DNA from: Candidatus Bathyarchaeota archaeon
Lineage (GTDB): Archaea > Thermoproteota > Bathyarchaeia > Bathyarchaeales > UBA233
Length of the DNA: 17,070 nt
NCBI GenBank assembly: GCA_007050895.1
Contig: SMYP01000131.1
Location: forward strand, 1-17,070
Direction of reading: 5' to 3'
In this document: one piece after another, positions 1-7,787 of the stretch
Position numbering within the stretch: the first letter of the stretch is position 1
Layout of the letters: each line of letters begins with the position of its first letter
Made by a program: the position numbers and the translations under genes
The notes under the pieces: model-generated
What the model saw: only the letters and a program-made list of their open reading frames with translations
What the model was told of the DNA's origin: nothing
Database searches by the model: none

Positions 1-446
1 AAAAGTGATTTAAGAGCTTTAATGAGACTAATAAACGGTATAAGCAGGATTTTAAGGTTTATATTGAAAAAACGGCTAATAGATGTTTTCCTAGGATATT
101 CTTTATTATTTGCTTTTTAGCTGTATATCTCCTGCTTTTGCGGCTAGGCAGGGTTTAACACACAATTCATTTCAAGAGTGGTGCCACCTGATTAATATTA
201 ACACTTTTTGCTTAATGGAAGTATTAAATCAATTATTTGTTCATCTGAGATTACTCTCCTTGCTGGCAAAATTCAACAACATCGTATATGCTACATAATC
301 ACTCTAAAATGTGACATCACTTATCACATATAAATCACATGTGATAATTTCTTCCTTCTTTGATATCACAACATTATGTGATGTGACTGTGATTTGTGAT
401 TTCTATACTTCAACATTGATATAAGAATAGCCAGGATTTTCTTATG
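1..446. other. A+T-rich intergenic stretch, no supported gene
   Basis: No reading frame here looks like a protein. The longest, 62 codons at 110-298 on the plus strand, has no recognisable composition or ribosome binding site. I see no tRNA-like cloverleaf and no C/D box arrangement. The only clear structure is the TGTGA/TCACA cluster at 310-399, listed separately. The region follows the 3' end of the nitrilase gene, so it may be the control region of a gene beyond the left edge. Confidence 0.6.
310..399. promoter_or_regulatory. Cluster of TGTGA/TCACA half-sites (operator-like)
   Basis: At least eight copies of TGTGA or its complement TCACA fall within 90 bp, at 310, 324, 335, 340, 366, 377, 382, 388 and 395. 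They form nested dyads. ATCACATGTGAT (334-345) is a perfect palindrome. TTATCACA (321-328) and TGTGATAA (340-347) are perfect inverted arms. ATCACA (365-370) and TGTGAT (377-382) flank a 6-nt spacer. Multiple half-sites in alternating orientation are typical of cooperative repressor binding or of an iteron-like element. The binding protein and target gene are not visible in the window. Confidence 0.5.
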
Positions 447-1280
447 CTAAAGCATTTCTGAATGCTTCTTGAGTTCATCAAAAAGTTCTGGACGCAGGTC
501 CCTAAGAGTAGGAATAAACGTTTCAGCTGATCTCATATCACTATAGTCAACATCACAGATGACAAGATCCTCTTCATCATATTTTGCTACAGCCAGCAAA
601 TCTCCTGTAGGACTTACTAGTCTACTTCCTCCCCAAAATTGCAGTCCATCTTCAATACCTGTTAGATTAACATAAGCGAGGAAGGCAGTGTTTTCCAAAG
701 CTCGTGCTGTCGTGAGAATTTCAAAGTAACCTCTGCGGACTGCTGGTGACGCAGATATGCATATTATTAATTCCGCTCCTTTCAAACGAGTAAGTCGGCA
801 CACTTCTGGGAAGAATATGTCATAACAAATGAATAACCCTATTTTTCCTATATCAGTAGTAAATACAGCTGTTTGATAGCCTGCGCGGAAGTATCTTCTT
901 TCTTCAAAGACGCTGTGAGTGGGAAGATACATTTTTCGGAATTTTCCTATTAATCCTGTTGGACCGATAAGAACGGCGGTATTGAATATTGTAGCTTTTG
1001 ATTTTTCGCTCAACTCAGGCATGCCAAAAATTATATGTATTCCTGTTTTCTTTGCCAATTCCTCTATTCTTTTGGTTGACGGTCCCGGTATTACCTCAGC
1101 TAGTTCATAAATTTGATCGTGTAGAACATAACCTGTCAATGATAACTCAGGAAAGATCACAAGGTCAGCGTGTTGTTCTTTTGCTCTTAAAGTAAACTCT
1201 TCGATTTTTTGCAAGTTTTCTTCTTTATGTTCACGCCTGCTGTTAATTTGTGCGAGGGCTAACCTAATTTTTTGTTTCAT
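447..1280 (-). CDS. Nitrilase-superfamily carbon-nitrogen hydrolase
   Basis: A 277-aa cytosolic amidohydrolase of the CN-hydrolase superfamily, which cleaves C-N bonds of amides or nitriles through a Glu-Lys-Cys triad. The triad is visible: E45 in FPELSLTGY, K116 in KFRKMYLP and C152 in FICYDIFFPE. Length matches the single-domain family. The ATG start at 1280 has AGAAGGGGA directly upstream (1286-1294). The gene lies 18 bp downstream of nadE on the same strand and is almost certainly cotranscribed with it. Glutamine-dependent NAD synthetases carry a related domain as a fused N-terminal glutaminase, so supplying ammonia to NadE is a reasonable guess. A free-standing omega-amidase or other amidase is the alternative. 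Family assignment is secure; the substrate is not. Confidence 0.93.
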   Translation of the reverse strand: MKQKIRLALAQINSRREHKEENLQKIEEFTLRAKEQHADLVIFPELSLTGYVLHDQIYELAEVIPGPSTKRIEELAKKTGIHIIFGMPELSEKSKATIFNTAVLIGPTGLIGKFRKMYLPTHSVFEERRYFRAGYQTAVFTTDIGKIGLFICYDIFFPEVCRLTRLKGAELIICISASPAVRRGYFEILTTARALENTAFLAYVNLTGIEDGLQFWGGSRLVSPTGDLLAVAKYDEEDLVICDVDYSDMRSAETFIPTLRDLRPELFDELKKHSEML

Positions 1281-1298
1281 TATTTTCCCCTTCTAATT

Positions 1299-2153
1299 TC
1301 AATGTCTCTGCCGTGGAAGCCTGAAATCAGCTCCCACAGTTCTATATTCAATTTTTGGCGTCAGAGGCAATCGCCTTTTGTGTTCTGCTGCGAGCCATCT
1401 GCTTTTCACATTTTCAACAAGCACTTTTCTTATGTCAAGCTGTTGCGCTATTTCTTCGGTTGTCATGAATCTCTCAAACCCACAAAGGATGAGGTCTAGG
1501 GTTTCATATTTTATGCCGAGTTCTGTTTCGGCAAGCTGGTTAGCCCAAAGGGCGGGTGTGGATGGTTTCGCTGCAAGTTCAGCGGGAATACCCATGTGCT
1601 CAGCAAGCTTGCGGACCTGACTTTTATAAAGGTCCATCAACGGCGCTATGTCCGCAGCGGCATCTCCCCACTTTGTAAAGTACCCCATCATAGTTTCAGA
1701 CTTGTCCGAACTCCCGCAAACTATCTTGTTAAGCTTATTTGAGTAATAATACAAATAAATCATTCTGGTTCTTGCTTTGATATTGCCTTTACACAGCTTA
1801 TCTGTTTGGTCAAATATTGGAATTGTCTTGTAAAAACTTTCTAAAACTGGTGTGATGTCACATATCTGCGTTTTCATGCCAAATTTTTCTGCCACAAATT
1901 CTGCATCAGCAATGTCTTTGGTGTTGTATGTTTCAACTTCTGGGAGTATTAGCCCAGTCACGCTTGCTCCTCCAATTGCTAGGCTGGAAATCGCAGCTAT
2001 AGTAGCACTATCTATTCCACCGGACAGGCCAAGTATTATCCCGTCTGCTCCTACGTTCTCAACGTATTCTTTGATGAAACGTTTGATTCTTTTCTCAACA
2101 TCAAACATATCAAGCTTCAAGACTGACGGTGTTAACTTCAATTGCGTACACAT
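1299..2153 (-). CDS. nadE: NAD synthetase NadE
   Basis: This enzyme adenylates nicotinic acid adenine dinucleotide with ATP and amidates it to NAD, the last step of NAD synthesis. It is 284 aa from the chosen ATG. The ATP-pyrophosphatase P-loop SGGIDS is at residues 44-49. Further family signatures follow: the DKSE stretch, YFTKWGDAAADIAPL, DLYKSQVRKLAEHMGIP and a KPSTPALW segment. There is no fused glutaminase domain, so it is either ammonia-dependent or uses a separate amidotransferase. The nitrilase 18 bp downstream is the obvious candidate. A TTG at 2180 would add nine residues, but a TATA-like CTTAAATAG at 2181-2189 predicts transcription starting near 2159, which favours ATG 2153. Confidence 0.95.
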   Translation of the reverse strand: MCTQLKLTPSVLKLDMFDVEKRIKRFIKEYVENVGADGIILGLSGGIDSATIAAISSLAIGGASVTGLILPEVETYNTKDIADAEFVAEKFGMKTQICDITPVLESFYKTIPIFDQTDKLCKGNIKARTRMIYLYYYSNKLNKIVCGSSDKSETMMGYFTKWGDAAADIAPLMDLYKSQVRKLAEHMGIPAELAAKPSTPALWANQLAETELGIKYETLDLILCGFERFMTTEEIAQQLDIRKVLVENVKSRWLAAEHKRRLPLTPKIEYRTVGADFRLPRQRH

Positions 2154-2180
2154 TCCTTGTTTTCTTATGGTTGTAGGCAA

Positions 2181-2206
2181 CTATTTAAGAGCAAGCATAA
2201 ATATTA
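2181..2206. promoter_or_regulatory. Divergent TATA elements for nadE and the Elf1 gene
   Basis: Two oppositely directed TATA-like boxes lie between the divergent genes. On the minus strand, CTTAAATAG (2181-2189) sits about 32 bp from the nadE ATG. On the plus strand, ATAAATATTA (2197-2206) sits about 40 bp from the ATG of the Elf1-like gene. Both predict short leaders if transcription starts about 25 bp downstream, as is usual in archaea. The assignment rests on sequence and spacing only. Confidence 0.5.
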
Positions 2207-2241
2207 AAGGGGCATAACTTACGCTGTAGAAGAGATGTTGC

Positions 2242-2508
2242 ATGGGGCGAAGAAGGAAAAAAGTGGTTCGGATCCCAAAGAAGCGTTTGCCCAAATTCTT
2301 TTCTTGCCCCAAATGTGGAAAAGAAACGGTAAGAGTTGAGCTTTTCAGGGATGAATGTCGTGCCGTGACAGGCTGCAGTAGTTGTGGCTTCCAAGAAGAA
2401 TTTGCAGTAAAGCCTGCTCAAGGCGAAGTTGACGTTTATTGTATGCTTACCGACAGAGTTTATGGTTCTTCAAGAAGACCGTCTGTAACAAATACGAAGA
2501 ACGCTTAG
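2242..2508 (+). CDS. Elf1-like transcription elongation factor (zinc ribbon)
   Basis: An 88-aa basic protein with the Elf1/ELOF1 arrangement. It starts with MGRRRKK, then has a basic segment with PKKRLPKFFSCPKC and a four-cysteine zinc ribbon formed by C22/C25 and C45/C48. Elf1 family proteins bind RNA polymerase at the DNA entry side and assist elongation through chromatin. The residues beyond about 76 look like an unstructured tail. The gene is followed 17 bp later by GGGP synthase, suggesting one transcript that continues to DNA polymerase D. The ATG at 2242 is the natural start, just downstream of a TATA-like box at 2197-2206. A generic zinc-ribbon protein is the main alternative. Confidence 0.85.
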   Translation: MGRRRKKVVRIPKKRLPKFFSCPKCGKETVRVELFRDECRAVTGCSSCGFQEEFAVKPAQGEVDVYCMLTDRVYGSSRRPSVTNTKNA

Positions 2509-2525
2509 TTAGAGGAAGTTTAAGC

Positions 2526-3278
2526 ATGCTTGGACGTGTCGAGAAGTACTTGCTTGAAAAGATCAAGGCAGAGACTACCATTCATATAACGCTTATAGAC
2601 CCTGAAAAAATGACGCCCTTGCAAGCTTCGCAAGTTGCTGAAGACTCTAAAATCAATGGAACATCCGCTATGATGATTGGGGGGTCAACTTTTGTTTCGC
2701 AGACTCACCTTGATGACGTAATTAAAGCAATTAAAAGCATCGTTGAAATTCCAATAATTCTTTTCCCGAACAACATAACGGGAATAAGCCGATACGCAGA
2801 CGCCATATGGTTCATGTCTCTTCTCAACTCAGTAGATCCTTACTTCCTGATAGGCGCCCAAATCTTAGGGGCTCCTCTAGTGAAAAAATATGGTCTAGAA
2901 CCCATTTCTATGGGTTACATAATATTAGGCGAAGGAGGCACTGCTGGTGTTGTGGGTAAAGCAATTCCTATACCGTACAACAAACCAGACCTCACAGCTG
3001 CTCACGCTCTTGCTGGACAGTACCTTGGCATGCATTTCATTTATCTTGAAGGCGGCTCTGGAGCGAAGAATCCTGTGCCTTCTGAAATGATAAAAATGGT
3101 TAAGGAAGTAACTGATATACCCCTCATAGTTGGCGGGGGAATTAGGACCAAGAAGCAAGCTTTTACAGCAGCTTCAGCTGGCGCCGATATTGTAGTTACT
3201 GGTAATATCATTGAAAGCACTGGTGGTAAACAAAGAGTATCTGAAATTATTGATGGAGTTAAAGGAAGGAAGAATTGA
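2526..3278 (+). CDS. Geranylgeranylglyceryl phosphate synthase
   Basis: This prenyltransferase joins sn-glycerol-1-phosphate to geranylgeranyl diphosphate, forming the first ether bond of archaeal membrane lipids. It is 250 aa, the normal length, with a (beta/alpha)8 barrel. Motifs in order: HITLIDPEKM with D25, IGGSTFVSQ near residue 51, LFPNNITGISRYADA near 79, GYIILGEGGTAGVVGKA near 130, YLEGGSGAKNPVP at 173-185, IVGGGIRTKKQA at 201-212 and VVTGNIIE at 223-230. The phosphate-binding glycine loops and absence of bacterial PcrB features fit the archaeal enzyme. The reading frame is open back to an ATG at 2439, but that lies inside the upstream gene. ATG 2526 is preceded by GAGG at 2512-2515 and begins with the family's usual N-terminal helix. 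Confidence 0.96.
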   Translation: MLGRVEKYLLEKIKAETTIHITLIDPEKMTPLQASQVAEDSKINGTSAMMIGGSTFVSQTHLDDVIKAIKSIVEIPIILFPNNITGISRYADAIWFMSLLNSVDPYFLIGAQILGAPLVKKYGLEPISMGYIILGEGGTAGVVGKAIPIPYNKPDLTAAHALAGQYLGMHFIYLEGGSGAKNPVPSEMIKMVKEVTDIPLIVGGGIRTKKQAFTAASAGADIVVTGNIIESTGGKQRVSEIIDGVKGRKN

Positions 3279-3412
3279 TTATTTTGTCCGTTTTAAATTG
3301 AAGACGCTGAAGCAGCTATCTTGCAGGTGGCTTTTTTCGATATTTGTGTTAGAAAGCCAAAATAGACACGTTGGTAACACTGTTTGGGAGGCGCTGCTAT
3401 CTGAATGGCAAA

Positions 3413-6400
3413 ATGAACGAGGGTTATCAAAGATACATCGAATCAATGGAGAACCAGCTCAAGCAATTATACTTAATTAGTGAGCGTGCCAGATTGCTTG
3501 GATTTGACCCATCATTAAAGACTGAATGTGTAGTTGCAAAAGATATAGCCGACTTGGTTGAGGGTCTTGTGGGTCCAAAAGAAGTGGGTGTAAGCATTCG
3601 TGAATTGAGCGCGAAGATGCAAAGGGAAGAAATCGCCTTCAAAATTGCGGAAGAAATTGTTGACGGCAAATACGGACGCATGGAACCAGAATTCGCAGCG
3701 GACCAAGCTATCCGCACAGCTCTCGCAATATTCACTGAAGGTTTAACTGCTGCTCCAATACAGGGAGTGGCTCAAGTGAAAATAAAAACTAACGCCGATC
3801 GGACTAGTTATCTTGCCATATACTTCGCAGGGCCTATAAGATCCGCTGGAGGGACAGACCAAGCTTTAACTCTTGTCGTCGGCGATTTCGTACGTAGATT
3901 ACTTGGACTTGACAGATACAAACCTACAGCAGATGAGGTCTCTCGCTTCCTTGAAGAGCTAAGACTTTATGAACGTACAGTAGGACGGTTCCAATATCAT
4001 ATTCCAGATGATGAAGTAAGAAAAGCGCTAGATTTGCTTCCAGTTGAAGTTACGGGTACGGAATCTGACCCCGTGGAAGTTTCTTCCTTTAGAAACCTCC
4101 AACGCATAGAGACAAACCGTGTTAGAGGTGGCGCGTTAAGAGTTGTTAACGACGGTATTGTAGGACGGGCTCCAAAGGTTCTGACGATAATAGAAAAACT
4201 TGGCTTTCAAGGTTGGGATTGGCTTAGAGAATTTCGCAAAAAATCAGAAAAGAAATCCGGAGGATTCATGGACGATGTTATCGCCGGACGCCCAATTTTT
4301 TCATTCCCTTCCAGATATGGTGGATTCAGGCTGAGGTATGGCAGGGCACGAAACACAGGACTAGCGGCTGTGGGTATTCATCCAGCAACTATGCTAGTAG
4401 TAGAACGTTTTCTCGCCGCTGGTACGCAAATGCGTCTTGAGCTTCCTGGAAAAGGTGGAGTTGCCGTGCCCGTGGATTCTCTTGAACAACCTGTTGTCTT
4501 ATTGAAAGACGGCTCAGTAGTTCGTGTTTCTCTTGAAAATTTTAACCGTATACATGACAAGATCAATAAGATTCTTTTTTTAGGTGATATCCTCATCAGT
4601 TTCGGCGACTTCCTATACACAAATAAAACACTTTCTCCTTCAGGATACGTTGAAGAATGGTGGGTTAAAGACTTAAAGTTAGTTCTCACGGAAAAATTTG
4701 ATGGAGATATGGCTAAGGCTGCTGACACTTCCAAGGTTTCGCTTGAAAGGCTTCTGGCTTTTATGGAGGATCCCTTCGGTAAAAAACCAACTGCTAAAGA
4801 AGCAATTGCGCTGTCTTTGCACCTTAATGCGCCTCTGCATCCGAGTTTTATTTTTTTCTGGTCAAACCTCTCGTCAGTTCAAGAGGTTGAGTTTTTGCAG
4901 AAATGGCTTTCAAACTCCGAAGTAACGCTTGAACATGGTGATGTTAGCAAGATCAGTGGAGATATGGAACCGAAAGTGGCTAGGGCTTTAAGTAAGATTT
5001 TTGCACCGCACAACATTATAGATAGCAAAATTGTACTTGAAGGTGAAGATGCTTGTGCTTTTGCTTTTTGCCTTGGGTATGGGACTTCTCGAAAAGTGGA
5101 GAGCAATCAAATGGAGTCCGTGTTGAAGGCTATTAGTTCACTTTCTGGTGTTAACGTCAAGGATAAGGCGCCCACTTTTGTGGGTGCCCGAATGGGAAGA
5201 CCTGAAAAAGCAAAGAGGCGTGAGATGAAACCTCTTGTTCATGTTCTCTTTCCAGTCAGTTTAGCGGGAGGTTCTCATAGAGACCTTGTTGAAGCGGCAA
5301 AAAAAGGACCTGTATTCCTTGAGGTCTCTAGACGTAAATGTCCTAATTGTAAGACTTATACTTTCAAGGTGAAATGCACCAATTGTGGATGCGAAACCCT
5401 TCCTGAAAAAAGTTGCCCTCGGTGTGGTAGGTCCTTGAAAGATAATAGTTGCCCGATCTGTAAAGCTCGTGCTGTCCAGTTTCAGCGGCAAGTATTCAAC
5501 TTTAATGAGATTCTTGACAACACATGCAACTTGCTTGATGTTCCTCGTCCAAAAATCTTGAAAGGTGTTAAAGGACTAACAAATGAGGACAAAACTCCTG
5601 AAATCATCGAGAAAGGGGTGTTACGGGCTAAACATGACTTATCGGTTTACAAGGATGGAACAATCCGCTTCGATGCTACCAATGCACCTTTAACGCACTT
5701 CAAGCCTGCCGAAGTTGGAGTTGATGTTGAAAAGCTTAGACAACTCGGGTACTCTCATGACATGTATGGCGTGCCTTTGACTAATCCAGACCAAATATGT
5801 GAACTTAAAATTCAAGATGTTGTTATCCCTCGAAATGCAGGAGCATATTTTGTTCATGCCGCTAACTTCATAGACGAGCTTTTAATTCGAGTTTACAAAC
5901 TTCCAAGCTACTACAACATAAAAAGTCCTGATGCCCTTGTGGGTCATCTGATTATGGGGTTAGCTCCCCATACATGTGTTAGCATCTTAGGGCGCATTAT
6001 TGGCTTTACTAATCTTAATATTTGTTATGCGCATCCGATTTGGCACTCAGCCAAGCGGCGAGATTGCGATGGTGATGAAGATGCTGTTATGCTGGCATTG
6101 GATATTCTTTTGAACTTTTCCCGTAAGTATTTACCCGCGCAGATAGGTGGCATTATGGATGCACCTTTGTTGTTGATTCCTTTCGTGAACACTGAAGAAG
6201 TTCAGCGGCAAGCTCACGATTTCGATGTTGATAATGTTTATTCTCTTGAATTTTATGAGAAGACTATCGAAAAAGCTGAGGCTACGAAAGTCAGTTCTAT
6301 AATAGATATTATTAGCCACAGGCTTGGCACTGAGGCGCAGTTTGAGGGGTTCAAATTTACCACGCCTATTTCAAACGTAAATCTTGGAAATTCAGATAGC

Positions 6401-6817
6401 GCCTATAAACACTTTAAGTCAATGATTGAAAAATTGAATATGCAACTAGAGTTAGGTGAAAAAATCGCCGCTGTTGATGTTAGGCATGTTGCCTTAAAGG
6501 TATTGACAACTCATTTCATTCGGGATATTGCAGGTAACCTGCGTGCTTTCTCAACTCAAGCTTTCAGGTGTAAATCATGCAACAAGCGTTTCCGTCGTTT
6601 ACCTCTACGCGGTAAGTGTTTTTTCTGCGGGGGCTCCTTAACGTTGACAGTTTATCGTGGTGGTATAGAAAAATATCTGGATGCCGCTCAACAGCTAATT
6701 GATAAGTATGATTTACCCAGCTATTATGCTCAGAGAATTGCCTTAATTAAAGATGAAATTGGATCAATGTTCGATAACAAAAAACCAAAACAATTTAGCC
6801 TTACAGACTTCGTCTGA
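3413..6817 (+). CDS. polC: DNA polymerase D large (catalytic) subunit DP2
   Basis: Catalytic subunit of the archaeal replicative DNA polymerase D, which works with the proofreading subunit DP1 (not in this window) and PCNA. It has 1134 aa. An N-terminal helical domain is followed by double-psi beta-barrel core segments. An extended Zn region spans residues 643-683 with CPNC, CTNC, CPRC and CPIC pairs. The acidic catalytic loop RRDCDGDED is at about 882-890, and a C-terminal zinc module lies at 1053-1072 (CKSC, CFFC). The last eight residues, QFSLTDFV, fit a PCNA-interacting PIP box. Many DP2 genes carry inteins; none is present here. Start chosen at ATG 3413 because MNEGYQRYIESMENQ resembles the family's start. 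A TTG at 3371 would add 14 non-conserved residues. The 134-nt gap after GGGP synthase holds no gene. Confidence 0.98.
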   Translation: MNEGYQRYIESMENQLKQLYLISERARLLGFDPSLKTECVVAKDIADLVEGLVGPKEVGVSIRELSAKMQREEIAFKIAEEIVDGKYGRMEPEFAADQAIRTALAIFTEGLTAAPIQGVAQVKIKTNADRTSYLAIYFAGPIRSAGGTDQALTLVVGDFVRRLLGLDRYKPTADEVSRFLEELRLYERTVGRFQYHIPDDEVRKALDLLPVEVTGTESDPVEVSSFRNLQRIETNRVRGGALRVVNDGIVGRAPKVLTIIEKLGFQGWDWLREFRKKSEKKSGGFMDDVIAGRPIFSFPSRYGGFRLRYGRARNTGLAAVGIHPATMLVVERFLAAGTQMRLELPGKGGVAVPVDSLEQPVVLLKDGSVVRVSLENFNRIHDKINKILFLGDILISFGDFLYTNKTLSPSGYVEEWWVKDLKLVLTEKFDGDMAKAADTSKVSLERLLAFMEDPFGKKPTAKEAIALSLHLNAPLHPSFIFFWSNLSSVQEVEFLQKWLSNSEVTLEHGDVSKISGDMEPKVARALSKIFAPHNIIDSKIVLEGEDACAFAFCLGYGTSRKVESNQMESVLKAISSLSGVNVKDKAPTFVGARMGRPEKAKRREMKPLVHVLFPVSLAGGSHRDLVEAAKKGPVFLEVSRRKCPNCKTYTFKVKCTNCGCETLPEKSCPRCGRSLKDNSCPICKARAVQFQRQVFNFNEILDNTCNLLDVPRPKILKGVKGLTNEDKTPEIIEKGVLRAKHDLSVYKDGTIRFDATNAPLTHFKPAEVGVDVEKLRQLGYSHDMYGVPLTNPDQICELKIQDVVIPRNAGAYFVHAANFIDELLIRVYKLPSYYNIKSPDALVGHLIMGLAPHTCVSILGRIIGFTNLNICYAHPIWHSAKRRDCDGDEDAVMLALDILLNFSRKYLPAQIGGIMDAPLLLIPFVNTEEVQRQAHDFDVDNVYSLEFYEKTIEKAEATKVSSIIDIISHRLGTEAQFEGFKFTTPISNVNLGNSDSAYKHFKSMIEKLNMQLELGEKIAAVDVRHVALKVLTTHFIRDIAGNLRAFSTQAFRCKSCNKRFRRLPLRGKCFFCGGSLTLTVYRGGIEKYLDAAQQLIDKYDLPSYYAQRIALIKDEIGSMFDNKKPKQFSLTDFV

Positions 6818-6906
6818 GACTAAAGCTTTTCAGCACAGAACGCACATCTAATTCTTGGTGAAGCAAAATCAAAGAAACATTTCACCCAAACGCCTGCTTA
6901 CAAAAC

Positions 6907-7131
6907 ATGAAAAACATGAGAAGAGGACTGAAAGCCAGAACTATAATACTGAATATTCTAGAAATCCGTGCATCTGCTGCAGCTGCAATAGCTGAGGACA
7001 AGTCGTTATCATATCGGGTTGTAATGCACCATTTGCGTCTCCTTGAAAATGAAGGATCAGTTAGCCGCAAAGGAAAGCGACCGCATATTTGGTTCCTAAC
7101 TGGTCTAGGGCAGAAACGCTTAATCCGCTAA
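6907..7131 (+). CDS. Small winged-helix DNA-binding protein
   Basis: A 74-aa basic protein that looks like a single winged helix-turn-helix. Helix 1 is RRGLKARTIILNILEI, then an alanine-rich helix (ASAAAAIAEDKSLS), a recognition-type helix YRVVMHHLRLLENEGSV and a wing SRKGKRPHIWFLTGLGQKRL. The pattern VVMHHLRLLENEG is typical of ArsR/MarR-type regulators. It starts 89 bp after DP2 on the same strand, with no clear promoter between, so it may be cotranscribed. ATG 6916 is an alternative start three codons in. Its stop overlaps the stop of the opposing MazG-like gene by three bases. The regulated genes are unknown. Confidence 0.75.
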   Translation: MKNMRRGLKARTIILNILEIRASAAAAIAEDKSLSYRVVMHHLRLLENEGSVSRKGKRPHIWFLTGLGQKRLIR

Positions 7132-7415
7132 AAATAGCATTGACATGGTGATTGCTTACATTTTGGGCATTCTCCATTGTACTTTTTAATAGCTGAGCTT
7201 TCAAGGTCGATTCCTGTTATGTTAGCCAGTGATGCAAGCCACGCAAGAACATCTGCAAACTCTTTTTCGGTGGCTTCCTTGTCTTTTTCTTCAAGAGCCT
7301 CAGCTAACTCTTCAAGTTCACCCACAAGCCATTCATATGTCCTCTTTAATCCACGTTCAGAATCCCTATGGAAATATAGCAGCTTCATCATTTCTTGAAA
7401 CTCACGAATATGCAT
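7128..7415 (-). CDS. MazG-like nucleotide pyrophosphohydrolase with C-terminal zinc knuckle
   Basis: A 95-aa all-alpha protein of the MazG/dUTPase-type NTP pyrophosphohydrolase superfamily, which hydrolyses nucleoside triphosphates to monophosphates, often for pool cleaning. The metal-binding signature is visible: E35-E36-x-x-E39 in ELEELAEAL, then E52-x-x-D55 in EKEFADVLAW. Upstream is the family-like FHRDSERG near residues 15-22. Unusually, the tail GECPKCKQSPCQCYF has four cysteines (83, 86, 91, 93), a likely zinc-binding addition. ATG 7415 is preferred over 7469 because a GGTGATCA ribosome binding site (7418-7425) and a TATA-like ATATAAAA (7437-7444) lie just upstream. Substrate cannot be read from sequence. 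Confidence 0.85.
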   Translation of the reverse strand: MHIREFQEMMKLLYFHRDSERGLKRTYEWLVGELEELAEALEEKDKEATEKEFADVLAWLASLANITGIDLESSAIKKYNGECPKCKQSPCQCYF

Positions 7416-7436
7416 TCTGATCACCAATTTGATAGC

Positions 7437-7444
7437 TTTTATAT
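7437..7444 (-). promoter_or_regulatory. TATA box of the MazG-like gene
   Basis: ATATAAAA on the minus strand, centred about 26 bp from ATG 7415. Transcription would therefore begin at or almost at the start codon, giving a very short or absent leader. A GGTGATCA motif also lies between the box and the ATG, so the two signals overlap. Confidence 0.5.
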
Positions 7445-7523
7445 TTTTCCAAGGTTTAAAGCTTGACAAAATAGCTCCTGTTACTTACGCTTTTTGAATG
7501 CAGCAATTTTTTTCCAGTGGACC

Positions 7524-7535
7524 CTGAAATTTCAG
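7524..7535. repeat. Perfect 12-bp palindrome between MazG-like and Sec61-beta promoters
   Basis: CTGAAATTTCAG reads the same on both strands. It lies in the divergent intergenic space between the MazG-like gene and the Sec61-beta gene, about 35 bp before the TTATA box of the latter. It could be a small operator. Chance is also possible for a palindrome of this size. Confidence 0.35.
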
Positions 7536-7606
7536 AATGATACGCAACATTAATAATTCAGAAAAATTATACGATTGTGTCAAGCTTTGATAAAAGGTAA
7601 CGCGTC

Positions 7607-7780
7607 ATGAGCAAGAGAAAAAAAGAAAGCGGTCCAATGCCCGCAGCGAGTGCAGGTTTACTGAGGTTTTTCGAGGAAGAAACAGAAGGTATCAAGATTA
7701 GACCTGAACTTCTCGTTGTGTTCGCAGTAGCTCTTATAGTGGTTTCTGTTCTAGCTAAAGCGTTTTTCCCCGTTGCCTAA
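7607..7780 (+). CDS. secG: Preprotein translocase subunit Sec61-beta (archaeal SecG)
   Basis: A 57-aa tail-anchored subunit of the SecYE-beta protein-conducting channel in the cytoplasmic membrane. The archaeal Sec61-beta signature is intact: a basic N-terminus MSKRKKESG, the conserved MPAASAGLLRFFEEET at about 11-26, GIKIRPELLVV, then one transmembrane helix at about 34-54 and a short outer tail. Length is normal. ATG 7607 follows a weak AAGGT site at 7594-7598. A TTATA box at 7567-7571 predicts a roughly 12-nt leader. The gene ends 7 bp before the stop of the convergent Sm-like gene. Confidence 0.95.
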   Translation: MSKRKKESGPMPAASAGLLRFFEEETEGIKIRPELLVVFAVALIVVSVLAKAFFPVA

Positions 7781-7787
7781 GACGTTT

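Noticed and set aside
110..298. 62-codon plus-strand frame
   Set aside because: No ribosome binding site, no family resemblance, and composition like noncoding A+T-rich DNA.
2439..2525. N-terminal extension of GGGP synthase
   Set aside because: It lies inside the Elf1-like gene in another frame. The family N-terminus and a GAGG site both fit ATG 2526.
3211..3480. 89-codon plus-strand frame between GGGP synthase and DP2
   Set aside because: It overlaps both neighbouring genes in a different frame and resembles no family.
3413..6817. Possible intein in DP2
   Set aside because: The polymerase motifs run on without an inserted Hint or homing-endonuclease segment, and the total length is normal.
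7513..7560. Second C/D box RNA on the minus strand
   Set aside because: Two CTGA boxes with a 12-nt spacing exist, but the would-be C' box lacks the essential G and there is no upstream C box or terminal stem.
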